Shown: positions 9,471 to 21,276 of the stretch, piece by piece | Layout: the number at the start of each line of letters is the position of its first letter | Position numbering within the stretch: the first letter of the stretch is position 1 | Assembly (NCBI RefSeq): GCF_016906535.1 | Contig: NC_057378.1 | Coordinates: forward strand, 558,001-622,000 | Direction: 5' to 3' | Length of the DNA: 64,000 nucleotides | Origin: Rhizoctonia solani | Lineage: Eukaryota > Basidiomycota > Agaricomycetes > Cantharellales > Ceratobasidiaceae | Notes under the pieces: generated by a model | Database searches by the model: none | The model's input: only the letters and a program-made list of their open reading frames with translations | What the model was told of the DNA's origin: nothing | Position numbers and translations under genes: made by a program

Positions 9471-11534
9471 TATTTACCACTCGCCAGGTCCCACGACAAT
9501 CGGCTTCACTTTCTGCAGCTGCGAGATCGTCTCGTCATCCAGTTGCAGGTGTGCCTGTACCATGTTTCAGCTTCCTCCGTACCCTCACCATACTTATCCA
9601 GCTCGGTACTCACCTTGACCATCTCAGGCGGCGTGAGAGCGAGCCACTGGTTCAGACTGATGTCTTCGTATATGTCAGTCTTGAAGATCTCAAGGTACTT
9701 CATCGTCGTGTTGCCAGTGTTCTCGACGTAGTGACCGAACGTCGGTGGTACGTATCCTTTGTACGCATGAGACTAAGTTATCGTGCACATAGCATATAAG
9801 ACGGCTTACCGATGTCACCAGCCTGGTAGTCGAAGGTGCGAGCGTTGCCTGAAGATGCGAACACAGTCACACGTGCAGTTCCCTCTCTACATGATCATGA
9901 GCTACTGTCACTGCTAAGCGCAACTCCAACCTGACTCACAGATAGAACGTCCACTCAGGTTGAGTAGGATGCCACTGTACCATTCATTTCAGCTCTGTGC
10001 TACTTTTGCTATTCTTCGCCACTCATTCACTCACATGCAGCTCACGGATACCTCCAGGCACCACAGTCACCTCTGCCACCGCGATCGTCTTCGACACGTT
10101 GAACGTCCGCGAGTCCACCACCTTCACAGACCCCCCGGTCACCTGCGTCTCTCGCCTCAGCACCTCAGACATTCATCATAGAGCGCACACACTCACGTTC
10201 GTAGCCGGTGCCTTGCTCGCAGCAAAAGTGTATGGTAGTAGCGCCTCTCCTTGCGGACTCACAGGGTTCGCCTCTGCCACGCTCTCGGTCGGCACAGCCG
10301 ACGGGAAGATCCACAGCTGCTCGCCAGGAATGTGGTCGAACGCAGACGCGTTGACTCGGAAGTTCTTCGCCAACACCTCCTTCGGCACGTGTGCCATCCA
10401 GTCAGTCAGCAAGAACGTAGAGTCCTCGCTGAAAGTCCCACTATCCAGGACCTATGTTTGGTTAGCACCTGAAGCGGAATGGGCGAGAGGATGTGGACAT
10501 ACAAGCATGAACTCGCATCCGTCGGCAGTGTCGTTGAGTCCTTGGATGGAGTGCGGGATGCCTTCTGGGAAGTACCACAGGTCACCGGGATACTACGAAC
10601 ACGATGGTCAGCAATACAAATAGTAAGCATGGGTTATGTATGCGCATACCACATCGGCAAGATAGTTGCGACCGAGCTGATTGACGACGTTGACCCTGCA
10701 GCTACCCTGTGATGAGGTGCTTATGTCAGCATAACGAGCTAGTTGTGGCCAGATGGTACTTACAGCCATGACATATCCCCACTATAAGATTGCAGAATCA
10801 AACTCAATATATGCGCAAAATGCTGACTAGTGCGATACATACCTCTGCAGTAACATGCCAGTGCATCTCACTGGACCATATCTCAGCCACAAACTCGAGC
10901 AATGTAACATTGTTTGGCCACTCACCGAATCGCCCCAGCCTTCAGTCTCATATCCACCCCTGCCATCGCAGTCGCAAGCGGCATGTCGTGCTCTGTGTCC
11001 GTCTGTTAGCGCATGTTCATTCTGTTGCGTCATATCACATACCGTTCTGCTGACGAGCCCATCCTCCGTCTTGCACTCGGTTGTGCGATATCGCCATCGG
11101 CCACTTCACGTTTTCCCTGTCCCATCACTGTAAGTCTTATGTTCTGATTCCATGCACCCAACGACTTACACAGAGCCGCTATCGGTCGTAGGAGGCGCCA
11201 TGAAGTCCGGACTCTCCCTCTCCAGCGGTATGTTCTGCGGTCCAAGGATGTCCGCTCCGGCTGCACCTATGATCGGCTCAGGTGTGCCGCTCTGGTAGCG
11301 GTCAAGGTACGAGTAGTTTGGGTCGTCCGATGCATATGGAACTGTCGGCGAGGGCACTGCTGCTGCAGAGGTGCCTGTGGCAGCAGTGGCGCTCGCAGGT
11401 GTGGATGTAGATGTGGGAGCGACAGACAGGCTGGAGCTAGTACCGGCTGGAGCGGCGGCGGCATAGGTGGCAAGTGCGAGGAGAGGCGTAAACAGCATGA
11501 TGTACAGTCTAAATGTCTATCTGGTCTATGTGAT
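9471..11534 (-). repeat. Right arm of 2,064-bp inverted repeat
   Basis: This is the reverse complement of 3658-5721, ungapped and nearly identical. The two arms are separated by 3,749 bp (5722-9470). Sequences outside the arms are unrelated. Confidence 0.95.
9474..11498 (-). CDS. Oxalate decarboxylase (bicupin, secreted), copy B
   Basis: Mirror copy of the gene at 3694-5718. Each exon boundary is 15192 minus the copy A coordinate (first exon 11498-11170, last exon 9554-9474). It encodes the same predicted secreted bicupin with all eight Mn ligands and the SEDST lid. The one coding difference I found, at the position pairing with 5709, gives CCT-GGC-GAG instead of CCT-GGA-GAG and is silent. 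The other difference I found falls in an intron. Introns are equally conserved, so the arms are recent or have been homogenised by gene conversion. The upstream DNA is different, with no TATAAAAG, so expression may differ from copy A. No frame break is seen. Confidence 0.95.
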
Positions 11535-12712
11535 GTATGAGTCGTGTAGAATAAGAGTGAGAAGCGGGAGATAATGCTCTAACCCACCGTTTCCTTCGCC
11601 TTATGTACCACCTACCGCAGGCTTAGTTCACTCACTTGTTTCGTTAAAACGTACATATGAATACCTTATATGTTCCGAAATTGTCTATTCAGACATGAAA
11701 GATCGAATATTTGAGGTCAATACCGTCGCAAGCTAACCGAACCACGACATCTGGGTCCGGGAGGCGTGCGTAGCCGAATATGTTACCGTGTGCATGGAGA
11801 CCTGACAGCCCTTGCGGGACCGAGCCTGTATTATTCAATCACCCTATTTTTGGCCTTGTGGGCTCTTACTACTTTGGCATATATGATGGCCGTGGCTAGA
11901 GCGTACTATAAGCGGGTCGCTCGAATAAAGTTATTCGGCAATACAAGGGAAAGCTTTGTCCGACTACCACCACACAAAAGGCATTGGTCAGCAACCACCA
12001 TTCACCGCCATCTAAAAGTAAGAGTAATTGCATGGCCGTGAAGATAAGACCCAGAAGTCACCTTGTCACGTCGGAGTGTCCCAAAATGCATCCATGAACA
12101 GAGATAGTTGGCGGCATCTGTCAAACACCCAGCCAATCACAGTCTTCGAAACATACAAGCACAACTATATAAGCACTCATTAGTTGTATTAAATGGTCGA
12201 AATTGAAGTACAGCGAAGAGCCGGGCGCAGCTTGCTTGTTTAGGAGTGACAGCTGCGCCAGAAGATACCATAATTGCTAGCAGTTAATTGCAAACATAGG
12301 GACTTGTGCTGACTTGAAGCCGAGACTGGCCTCCTAGCCATGCTTAGTTCCTGAAATGCGCAGTGGTCGCTCATTATATATTCATGGGAGTAGAAGAGAC
12401 AGGGTTTCGGGGGCAAGGTTGAAGCGATTGTAGGACCAGGATGAGGTTCTGAATGGCACTTATCGAATAAGAACAAAACACAAAAAAATGCTGCAATACT
12501 GGTGCTTTGTTTTCAGGGAATTTAAATCCACAAATGACCTGGAAGAGAATAAGAAAGGAAAACTGGGTGAAAAATGTTCTGATAGGCCCGTGGTAGTAGC
12601 CCACATGTCAAATCAAACCTAGCGTACAATGTCATAATCATCAAAAACACAACAACAGCATTGGGGCAAACAAAAACGAGGAAAGAAAAAAAAAAGGAAA
12701 AGGAAAAGGAAA
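11535..12712. other. Intergenic region without a recognised gene
   Basis: This is the promoter side of oxalate decarboxylase copy B and the 3' side of the MFS gene. Short open frames at 11766-12041 and 12240-12604 show no recognisable domain and no convincing exon structure. A purine-rich tract lies at 12677-12712. Confidence 0.5.
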
Positions 12713-14514
12713 CTACAGAGTATACCTCCAGGAAACAGTATGAACTCCCTTGCGCTCGCTCGAATCCGGGGATCCAGGTACTTCGGCATGCAATTGAGCA
12801 TTTAGTGCGCGGAATCGCAAAGCCACGGCTGCCACAATCACAAATAACCAGCTTGCATGGCAATCGAGGCAATACATCCTTGGCGATACAAGGGAGCACT
12901 CGATGAAGTGCTAGGTAAACCGAATGAATAACGTATCGAGCTATGTGAATTTGTAGACCTACAAGAGACTGGCCGAAGCCATGTATCCGATGGCTCCAAA
13001 GCCCAGAGTGATCGCGCCCGCAACAGCACGCTTGCAGGTTCCGCGGACGCTACAGGCACTGATCAATACACGAAATAAACTAACCAAGCCGAAATGAACC
13101 TACTTATTTTGAAGCATGACCATGATTAGAGGAAGTTGCGTCGCGCTTCCTGCAATAGCCAGGAAAGTACCAAACACGGAGGCTCCAACATTCTTGCTGA
13201 GCATGCATCCAAATCCAACGACGCACATTACGGCACCGAGAAGGATATAAGGGGAACGCATGCGAGTACGATCGGAATGCCACGAGGCAGTAATGGCGAC
13301 GATCGCTCCCACAACCCATGGTGCGATGGCCAACGCCGAAGTTCCCGCAGGGGTATATCCTAACGATCCCAGGTGGGCGACCCCGACCGTGGGTAAAGCC
13401 GTGACTGAGACGTTGGCACAGCCATAGGCCAAACCGAGTGCCCAAATCATCCAGCATCGGAAGTGGTAGAGGATCTTTTCCCAGACGTGCGCGTCACAGA
13501 CAATGTGATCGTTTCGATCCTCCTCGAGGCGGTCGAGAACTGTGAGAACATAAGCGTTAGCGGATGCGTGTGAGATGAATGAAGATCGTACCTCGCTTGC
13601 GGTCGTCTTCGCTCAAGAATGTGGCGCGCTCAGGGAAGTTCTGGACGAAGACTAACGAGATGCATGCGATTATGATAATAATAATACCTAAATCCCCGAA
13701 AGTCAGCGAAAGTCAGCGAAAGTCAAAATCAGAGCGTAATTATAGTTACCGAAAATAATGAATATCCATTGCCAGCCTTTTAATCCCGCGATGCCTTCCA
13801 TAAGCCCAACAAGGTAGGCCAAGATGGGAGCCGCCGCCTGATTTATAGTCACACCTTGGTAGAAAATCGTCATACGGAGACCAAGTTCGAAGCGAGTGTA
13901 CCAGCAGGTAATAAGAAGCGTGCAGACGGACAAGAAACTAGATAGCCGGACAATCAGATGAGAAATTATTGGGGGTGAATTAACGATACTCACCCGCTCT
14001 CAAGCCCTCCGAGAATAGCACGAACTACGGCAAGCTGTTGCCAGTTCTTCACAAATGCGACGGCGATGCCTCCGTCTATGCCCCATAAGAACACAATAGC
14101 AAAAAGGAAGAAACGAGGATGGTAACGACGGACTAGGAGCGCCGCAGGTAGCTGGAATATGATATCTGGGTTCCCAATAGTTATCAATAACTTTGCGCAA
14201 ATAGAAGGGTATGAGGAAGACCTACAGCCGATGAAAAAAACAAGGACGGATACCCAGTAGTCTGTGTTTGGGAAACCCATCATTGCAACTCCAAGAGTGT
14301 CCATACGAGCAGCTCCAAAATTGAGAATGAACATCATGGGCATAATCCAAATGTCAGTGCGCAGTAAAAGTGCGGCATCGTTGGCCTGGCCATCCTCAGA
14401 TCCGTAACCAAGGCCAGCGACATCAGAGACAGGAGTGTCGACGACTGGAGCCTTAAAGCCACCCTTCTCATCAGAGACGGGTGGACTATCTTCACGTTTA
14501 GAAAAGTTGGACAT
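12713..14514 (-). CDS. MFS transporter, anion:cation symporter (allantoate/nicotinate permease-like) type
   Basis: Plasma-membrane major facilitator of the ACS/Dal5-Tna1 type, taking up small organic anions; the substrate cannot be told from sequence. The start MSNFSKRED is at 14514; an in-frame ATG also exists at 14532. The N-terminal cytoplasmic tail leads to LLRTDIWIMPMMFILNF (TM1), then QLPAALLVRRYHPR and AVVRAILGGLESG, typical of the first half. Later exons give IFYQGVTINQAAAPILAY, ERATFLSEDDRK and a long exon (about 13103-13480) with several TM segments, then GTCKRAVAGAITLGFGAIG. The last exon reads APLYRQGCIAS in one frame, and continues as LFVIVAAVALRFRALNAQL in the next frame, so a one-base break lies near 12850-12860. 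I place the stop at 12713, after that shift; without it translation ends at 12838. Confidence 0.8.
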
Positions 14515-15892
14515 GTCAATGCAACGGTCCAAGATCGGAGGGAGCGAAGGAAGGAGCTCCTAGAGTACTTGGTTTACTCGGGGGCTATTTAATACCGCAG
14601 AGTTTTCAGTGGGAACAGGTTTGAGATAGGCCAAACGTCCCCTCCGAAAGCCCATCATTTCCGGAAATGTTGTATCCCTGGACCATTGGTCAAGCACGGG
14701 CTGAAAATGGCATAGGGGTAGGCAGGAAATCCCACGGCTGGTCACACTCGTCTAGCCTAGATCTCTGTCAGTTTGACGAGAAGACGTTGCTGAGAATGAT
14801 AGCCCTGAAAGACTTCTGTTTTCTCACTAGAGTTAATTGAGAGTAAGTTGGAGGCGGATCTCGAAGGAAATACTTGCTTACCCGGGTTTTCATATTCGCT
14901 ATGCTAATATACATTCCCTTCCTCAGGGAGAATACTGGGAAGTCACGGAGAAATCCATATGTTCACAAAGCGGAAGATAGCCAAGCTTGTTCATTCAACC
15001 GCTCAAAGGCAACTTGAAATTCGCATCCTTTCGTAGCAAATCATGACGCAACTGGATTTTCATGGTCGGCCGCTCGAGAAGTGGCAACATATTGAGAGTA
15101 GTCGCCGCTTTACCAATTTTACCAGGCACGAGAGTTTTTACCATGATAGGGCAAGGCGGAAGATGGGGTAAAAACGTGCCGCGGGTGCCACTTTGTCGAT
15201 CAGCGTGGGGAAACAAGACACATTCAGTGGCATGAGCGCCTATGTTATCCGCGGATCAGCTATTCAGGATCTGAGAGGTTGTATTTCTACGATAATCCAA
15301 ATTGATATTACTTCACTTTGCCATCATCCCATGCACAGAAACAATTCAATTCGCCCAACCAAGCTAAGTGACCATGGGGCCAATCTCTCAAACGCGGTAT
15401 TTACAACGTTCTCAACCGATCGAGTGCCGTTAGAAGCGCCAGAAATGCCAGATGATCTTGGTGTATTGAGGGATTCATTCGGCATGAAATGTTCTAGGTG
15501 GACCGGGCTCCAACTAGAGGAACGTTCTGGTCATCCTCCGTGCTTGAAACGAGATGGTAAAATACTGTACTTGAGAGCCTTGACCTTTTGTCAATTTTCC
15601 GATCTTTTGATGATTTCTCCTTTGCTTGCCTACCTGATTTAGAACTTACCGAATGTCACCATCCACCTCATGTACACAGTTCAACGAGATTAATCGGAGT
15701 ATTTCATGTCACGAGTGAAAGTTTGATTCACGCACGATGAAGGAATTACTTCTTGGACTTGGCTGATTTACACCAAAGTCATGTGAGAGAAAGACTAGAG
15801 ATATCCGCGCTATGTATGCTTCTATAGCACATTTCCGTGGGCACATCGGCCCAGCCGCCACATCAATGAGTTGGTGGCGCTCGCCCCCCGAG
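14515..15892. other. Intergenic region with one unassigned open frame
   Basis: An open frame of 149 codons at 15193-15642 (+) starts MSISVGKQDTF. It shows no recognisable domain, TM segment or exon continuation, and I do not consider it a supported gene. The rest has no signal I can name. Confidence 0.4.
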
Positions 15893-16335
15893 ATAGGGGC
15901 TGTGGATCGGAGCCTGCGGAGACGCACGAGCCCAGACTTAGTCGCAGGGGTCGTGCAGAGATGAGTGTACTTTAGTCACTTGATCGTCGGTCGTGCTCGC
16001 TCGACCAGACTTCCACACCGCTTTCGACTCCTCATCGCACATTTATTCTTATCTTTTCCACCCGCCAACCGACTCGCTCGGATTGCGACGATTCTTCGCG
16101 ATCCCGTTCCCAGCTGAGTATTTCCACGCTTCCCCTTGTCGTTAGGCCTGGCCACCCGCCCGCGAGTTCTGCTCGCGTCTCGGTGCCCTAGCTCCCATCG
16201 GTGCACTCCGTGCCGGTTCCCCCGCTCCTGCTGGTTCCCTAACGATAGTTCTGTGTGCACGCTCTAATTATTTATTTTATTTTGCTTCTATAAATATGAT
16301 CTACATCAGACTCTCGGAGCCACCGAAGCCTAAGT
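15893..16335 (+). repeat. Dispersed hairpin repeat, copy R3
   Basis: The far-end block (reverse complement of CTCCGCAGGCTCCGATCCAC) is at 15895-15922. The hairpin CGCGAG-TTCTG-CTCGCG is at about 16160-16176, followed by TCTCGGTGCCCT, then an AT-rich linker and the end GAAGCCTAAGT. It has the same length and block order as R1, in the opposite orientation, so these two look closest to full length (about 440 bp). Confidence 0.65.
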
Positions 16336-18096
16336 TCTTACTTCATAATTTAGTCAATTATGACATCTAAGAGGCCTTGAGCACTCATTATTCGTCGCCA
16401 CTTGACGGTCGGCTACATTGACTATAAGTCAATATTCGACAAATAGAAGTAATAAAATGAATAGTGGACGGATAACCCTGCTTAGTATATCGAGGCACTA
16501 CCCGGTAGAGAGCGGCCGTGTGCGAAACAAAGAAAGGGTGATCGTAGATATTCGTATACTAGAATAGGGGATCATGGGACTTTGAACAAAACCTTACCTA
16601 CTCTTGATTGGGCTGTCCGAGGTACATTTTTGTTGGATCAAACCGTAAGATGCAGCTCAAAGAGCGCGCATATATTTTACCCCTATCTCCAACTGTATAG
16701 ATATCTATTGGTCACACACTTCCTATATACGTCGTTCCAACCGGTTCCAGAACCATATCCAGATATGGGCCCAAGCGGAAGATAGCTCTTCCATCTAGCG
16801 TTTGAGAGCAACCATCACGAAGAGTGGTGCTCACCTCGACCCTGGGATTATCGGCATTGCCAACATCCTATCAACACCTTGATTAGTTCCGCCGGTTGCC
16901 TGAATCGGAGGATTCGATCACAGGGGATTGTGTGCCTGCCATGCCCTCCCACGGCTGAAGTCGCACCAGTGGTACAACAGCAGTATCGTACAGAAAAGGA
17001 GGAAGCAGCTAAGCCTGGCGAGTGGTATCTGGCTACCTATTTCGCGTCCGGCCCGTATATTCACGTAAAACATTTTACTGTGTGTTCAAAGCCACTGTGG
17101 AGTGTCTCTAATCGGAACTACGCACTGATCCTGACTGGTGATCACAGTTCGCCTGATACTCCGAGTTCTAGCTAAGATCCAGGGTGTAGATCAACATTTC
17201 AAGTTTGTAATCTACTCAGGTTCTGTGAGTGATGTGCTAGGCAGAGCACGAATAAGAGAAATATCCCGCAGGCAATTATTGCTCATTAGTTGTTCAGGAA
17301 CTAAGGAGAACCAATGAGACTAGAAGTTCAGACCTGGTACTATGGAGCCGCCGACAAGATGACGACTTATGCGGAATCGAGACCTCAGTGAGATGGAAAT
17401 AGTAGAGCAGCGCGTACACAGTCGAGCACCCACATTGATATCACATACGGCTTAGGACGATAGAATAAACCCAGCTATTGTGAGGCTCGTGATCAAGCTT
17501 TGTTTTCTCCAGAAGTGTTGTTACAGGTCGAGCGTGTCAACAACCAAAGGCGGGAGCATAGAGGCCGATTCTAGATTCTAGACGACTGCACGATAATGAG
17601 CCTAGTGCTATGCGTGTACTGTCATATCACAGATAAAGTTATACGTGGGGTTTGCTGTCGGGAAGAGTAGAGGACGGTAATAGATGAGGACAGTAATAGT
17701 ATCAATATTCCTGTACGTGGGTTTCCCAGCTTTAGGTACCGAGAAAGAAATAATATTCCAACTCTCATACGAGTGGGGAAATGGATGTTCGAGAAATACA
17801 ACTCCCGGTGCCACGTGATTGCCCATCTCAGCTGGTAACTGAGGCTCGTGAAATTGAAGGACCATTTTGATATTGTGTTTGTAGATGCAGATCTCTCCTT
17901 GAATTATGGATATGTAGGGGGCGGCTGGCGTAGAACTAGAGGCTGTTGGTGTCGGTTCGCGTTTTCAGCCACTCATTGTCAACTACAGTGTCATATATGC
18001 GGGAATTATGATTATTACATTCAGCTTTAGATTATATTATCGGGCTGCTCGTGTTCGTCAGACAGCCACTACTAGTCAATAACGATGCACTAAAAT
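16336..18096. other. Intergenic region without a recognised gene
   Basis: Small open frames (16582-16785, 16879-17175, 17608-17865) have no recognised similarity or coherent splicing. I see no RNA gene or repeat. Confidence 0.45.
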
Positions 18097-20140
18097 CTAA
18101 AGTACTCCTATACGAAGAACCCTTTGCGATCTTCTTTCCTCTGTGTGCCCAATGATCAGTTTCGCTCGATTTTGATATAGCAAGGTACTCACCGCACGGG
18201 TGCCGTGGCTCAATGCCAAGTACAACTTGAACAATCTCTCACAATCATCGTCTCCTCGGAAAGGGAAGTCTGCACCAAGCCGGTATGCCGCTGCGAATCC
18301 AGAAGTAACTGCGAGTTCATGCATATTGAGGACACTCCATGCCCCAGCAAAACTGTACGAGTTCTGTAAACAAAGGCGAGAGATATGGCAACAAGAAACT
18401 GAGCGTACTGGGTGTGGTTTTTGCCATTTATAAACATCATCCAGGGGACAACTTTAGCGTAGTGCTGCCACCTGTGGGATTGCTGTATCAAGGTTAGCCT
18501 CGAACTTCTAAAGAAAGATCTGGGCGCTTACCTGTTTCCACCATTTCTCGTATATGCGTTTCTCTTTTGGGATTTCGTTCCACGTCCACATTCCTTCAGA
18601 GCTATCCCTATCCAAAAAGATAGTTTGGAACACATGTTGCTCCATGGGTTTCTCGTCGTGGGGAATATCTAACATACTGGTCTCAGCCATCAAACCTTTA
18701 CGGAATGTGGAATTCTGGAAACTTACGATCCAACCCTTTATCTCCTGGTGTACTGGCAATACCCTTAAACTGCGGTTGGTAATGAGTTAAGTCTAACCAA
18801 AAGTTAATTCAACTAGCCTACGTTTGTACTGACGAGACTCACCAAAACTCATCTCAATTTTGCGTTTGTCATCCTCGTACTGTTTGGTATAGTATAAAGG
18901 TTTGAACTCTTTTCTACCCAATTCGATTGCATCTTGATCGTCTTTTGCATGCTCGGGTTGAGGATCGGCAGCAAGAGAATCTTTGAACTTGGTTTCGTAG
19001 TGCTAAAAGTTGGTTAGGTACACACAACGTAAATAAATATAGACAAGTCAGATACCTTGTTCATATAATCCAAGTCGTTATGAGTGATTGTAATATCATA
19101 TCTTGGAAGAATGTCAGCTCGATAAGAATAGGGGGCAGGGTACGCACAGATATTTGACACTACCTAGCACTTGACGTTCCATCCAAGTTGCCGATTTTCC
19201 CAGAATTTTAAGCGCTGCATCTGCATCTAAGGTGACAGTTAGATTTCAAGCAGTCCCACCCAAAATTAATACATACCAGTAGCCATGACGAGCTCATCAA
19301 ACGTCTCGCTCTCGAGTTCTTCGGCGTCCCCTTTCGCATACTCGACAACAACTCCACCCTTGCTAGAGTCCTTTCTCTGGACTACGTTCTTAACTTCGTG
19401 GCCTAGCTTGAAGGTCGCCCCCGTCTTTTCGATCCCTTGCTGCCACGCACGATACACATCGCCCAGTCGGGGGAAGGCAAACATCGTGGGGATGCTCGCC
19501 AACAAACTCCTATCGTCGAATTCAAAAAGCCGCATACTCGGGTCTAGAAATACGCGTGCAAGAATTGCTGAGCTAACATAAGGTGTCTGGTTCCCTGTTC
19601 CAAAGAATAATGCAGCCAAGGGGTAGACCATACGTTCGCCAAAGGACGGGCTGAATCGGAACAATGAAAGCATGCGTTGGATGGGTATGAAAGCAAATAT
19701 GGGTTCAAGGCGTTTGATCGTTTTAAGAGCACGACCGAACTTTGCAATATCTGATTCGAACGAGCGAACAAGCGGAGAAGGGAAAACGTTGGACCAAAAA
19801 TTGGGGCCTGTACCAAATGATATCTGCATCCCGACCTCGGTACATTCATAGCCCAGTAGCTTGAACATTTTGATGCTGTCAAACCAAGTGAGTATAGAGA
19901 TAGATATGATTGAAATAGAACATACGTATTGGCAAATGCAGGAGAACATCCTTGAACTCCATCATTGATGTAGCTTGCCCCATACCGCTCGGCATCAATG
20001 GATATCGAAGTTGCCATTCCTCCAGCTTCAGTTTGTTTATCAAATATAGTAACTTCGTACTTTTCGGTATGTTTACTAAGTGCATAAGCACAGGACATTC
20101 CAGCCGCCCCAGCGCCGACGATGCACACCCGGGTCTTCAT
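18097..20140 (-). CDS. FAD-dependent oxidoreductase, flavin amine oxidase-like
   Basis: Predicted FAD enzyme of the NAD(P)-binding Rossmann/amine-oxidoreductase group common in Agaricomycetes; its substrate is unknown. Exon 1 (20140-19926) opens MKTRVCIVGAGAAGMSCAY, a perfect GxGxxG dinucleotide-binding motif 8-13 residues from the start, followed by a second FAD signature FDKQTEAGGMATS. Exon 2 (19875-19277) encodes a helical segment and ends ESETFDELVMATG, the typical ATG motif before the second FAD contact. Further short exons follow (for example HNDLDYMNKHYETKFK and WTWNEIPKEKR). The C-terminal exons read FAGAWSVLNMHELAVTSGFA and YRLGADFPF, the family's conserved FAD-binding end. I saw no frame break. 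The end may be earlier than 18097 if gtgagt after SHGTR is used as a donor. It is transcribed away from the gene at 20457. Confidence 0.85.
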
Positions 20141-20456
20141 GTTGAGTCAGTCGAGGGGGAAATAACAAGAGAATCGCCAAGAGCCATACGGGATTTTATA
20201 CAACCTTTACTCCGATCGAGGAGCCCATATCTGCGTCAGTGAAGCCTAAACGTGTTAACAATCGGATCGACCAGAGTTCATACATCGAAAGTCAGAGCAT
20301 CGTAGTCTGGGAGCAAACACGGTGGCTTACTAATCATCACGTGTGCGTGACGATCTGTGACGTCAGATTCCTAGCCTCACCTATGATGGTAAACATACGT
20401 AGCATTTATAAATACTATAGTCGGCCAAAACCCCACCCTCTACCGACTACCACAAC

Positions 20457-21276
20457 ATGTCTACCACTCGCCAACGCCAAACAGGAAAGACTGAGGCTGA
20501 AAAAAATCCAGAGAATTTGCCGCCGAAACGTGAAAGCAAAACCACTCAGGATGTCAGGGCGCCTTTGAGTGGAACAAGCTTATCCACAGTTAGTCAGTAT
20601 TCGTACCTTCTCTTATAATTTTACGTTTGACCAAAATACTGTGTAGTTTATTCCTTGGCCGCACTGGGGCTCATATGGGGTGCCCTATCCGCATATCGAA
20701 TTGTCCAACTCAAGGCTGATGCGGGTGGCTGGTATAACCTTGCACTTGGACGGCGACCGGATACGGGTGCACCTGTGAAGGGTAATCCACATGTGGGGTG
20801 TAAGTACCAAACTTTCTGGTCGCCCTTGTTCGGGGAGAATTCATGTATTGGATTTCAGCACATAAGACTTCCACCCACAATACCGGAGTTAAGGGCGTTG
20901 AAGATAGGATACGAGGTAGGTACTCTAAACTAGTATGATATCCGATAAACGTGCCTGATCAGTATTCTCGCCCATTAGCCCTCGCCGATGAACTGGGTAT
21001 CCATCCGCGTGAATGGCTTCTGCAATCCGCCCACTTATGCCTACCGCAAGTGCGAGCAGTATTTCTGCGGAAGCGAGTGCAACGCCTATGGTACGTCAGT
21101 ACTAATGCACAAGAGAGATATAGTCTCAGTTTTTTTTCACAGGCCGACGCTGTGATCGGTGTATTGGGTCTGACAACCCGTCGGGAGAACAGCAAGCCAA
21201 TGGTGCTTCTTCTGGATTCCCTGATTTGGGTACTTTGGTGGGACTCGATGATCCTGCTCCTGGCCTTGACGGATAA
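20457..21276 (+). CDS. Hypothetical membrane protein with Cys-rich C-terminal region (model uncertain)
   Basis: I do not recognise this gene. The ATG at 20457 follows a TATA-like TTTATAAATA (about 20405). The first exon encodes a hydrophilic Lys/Thr-rich segment (MSTTRQRQTGKTEAEKN). After a ~53-bp intron comes a hydrophobic stretch, SLAALGLIWGALSAYRIV, probably one membrane segment, and then GGWYNLALGRRPDTGAP. Downstream exons contain a Cys-rich stretch with motifs GFCNPPTYAYRKCEQYFC and GSECNAYGRRCDRC, and end PAPGLDG-stop at 21276. The join between the middle exon (ending at about 20913) and the Cys-rich exon does not keep frame with obvious sites, so either a small exon is missed or a one-base error is present. 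Confidence 0.4.

Noticed and set aside
12677..12712. Purine-rich AAAGGA tract as a regulatory element
   Set aside because: It is a simple low-complexity tract at the 3' side of the MFS gene, with no further support.
15193..15642. 149-codon open frame
   Set aside because: It has no recognisable motif, intron pattern or signal sequence, and it sits alone in a gene-poor interval.
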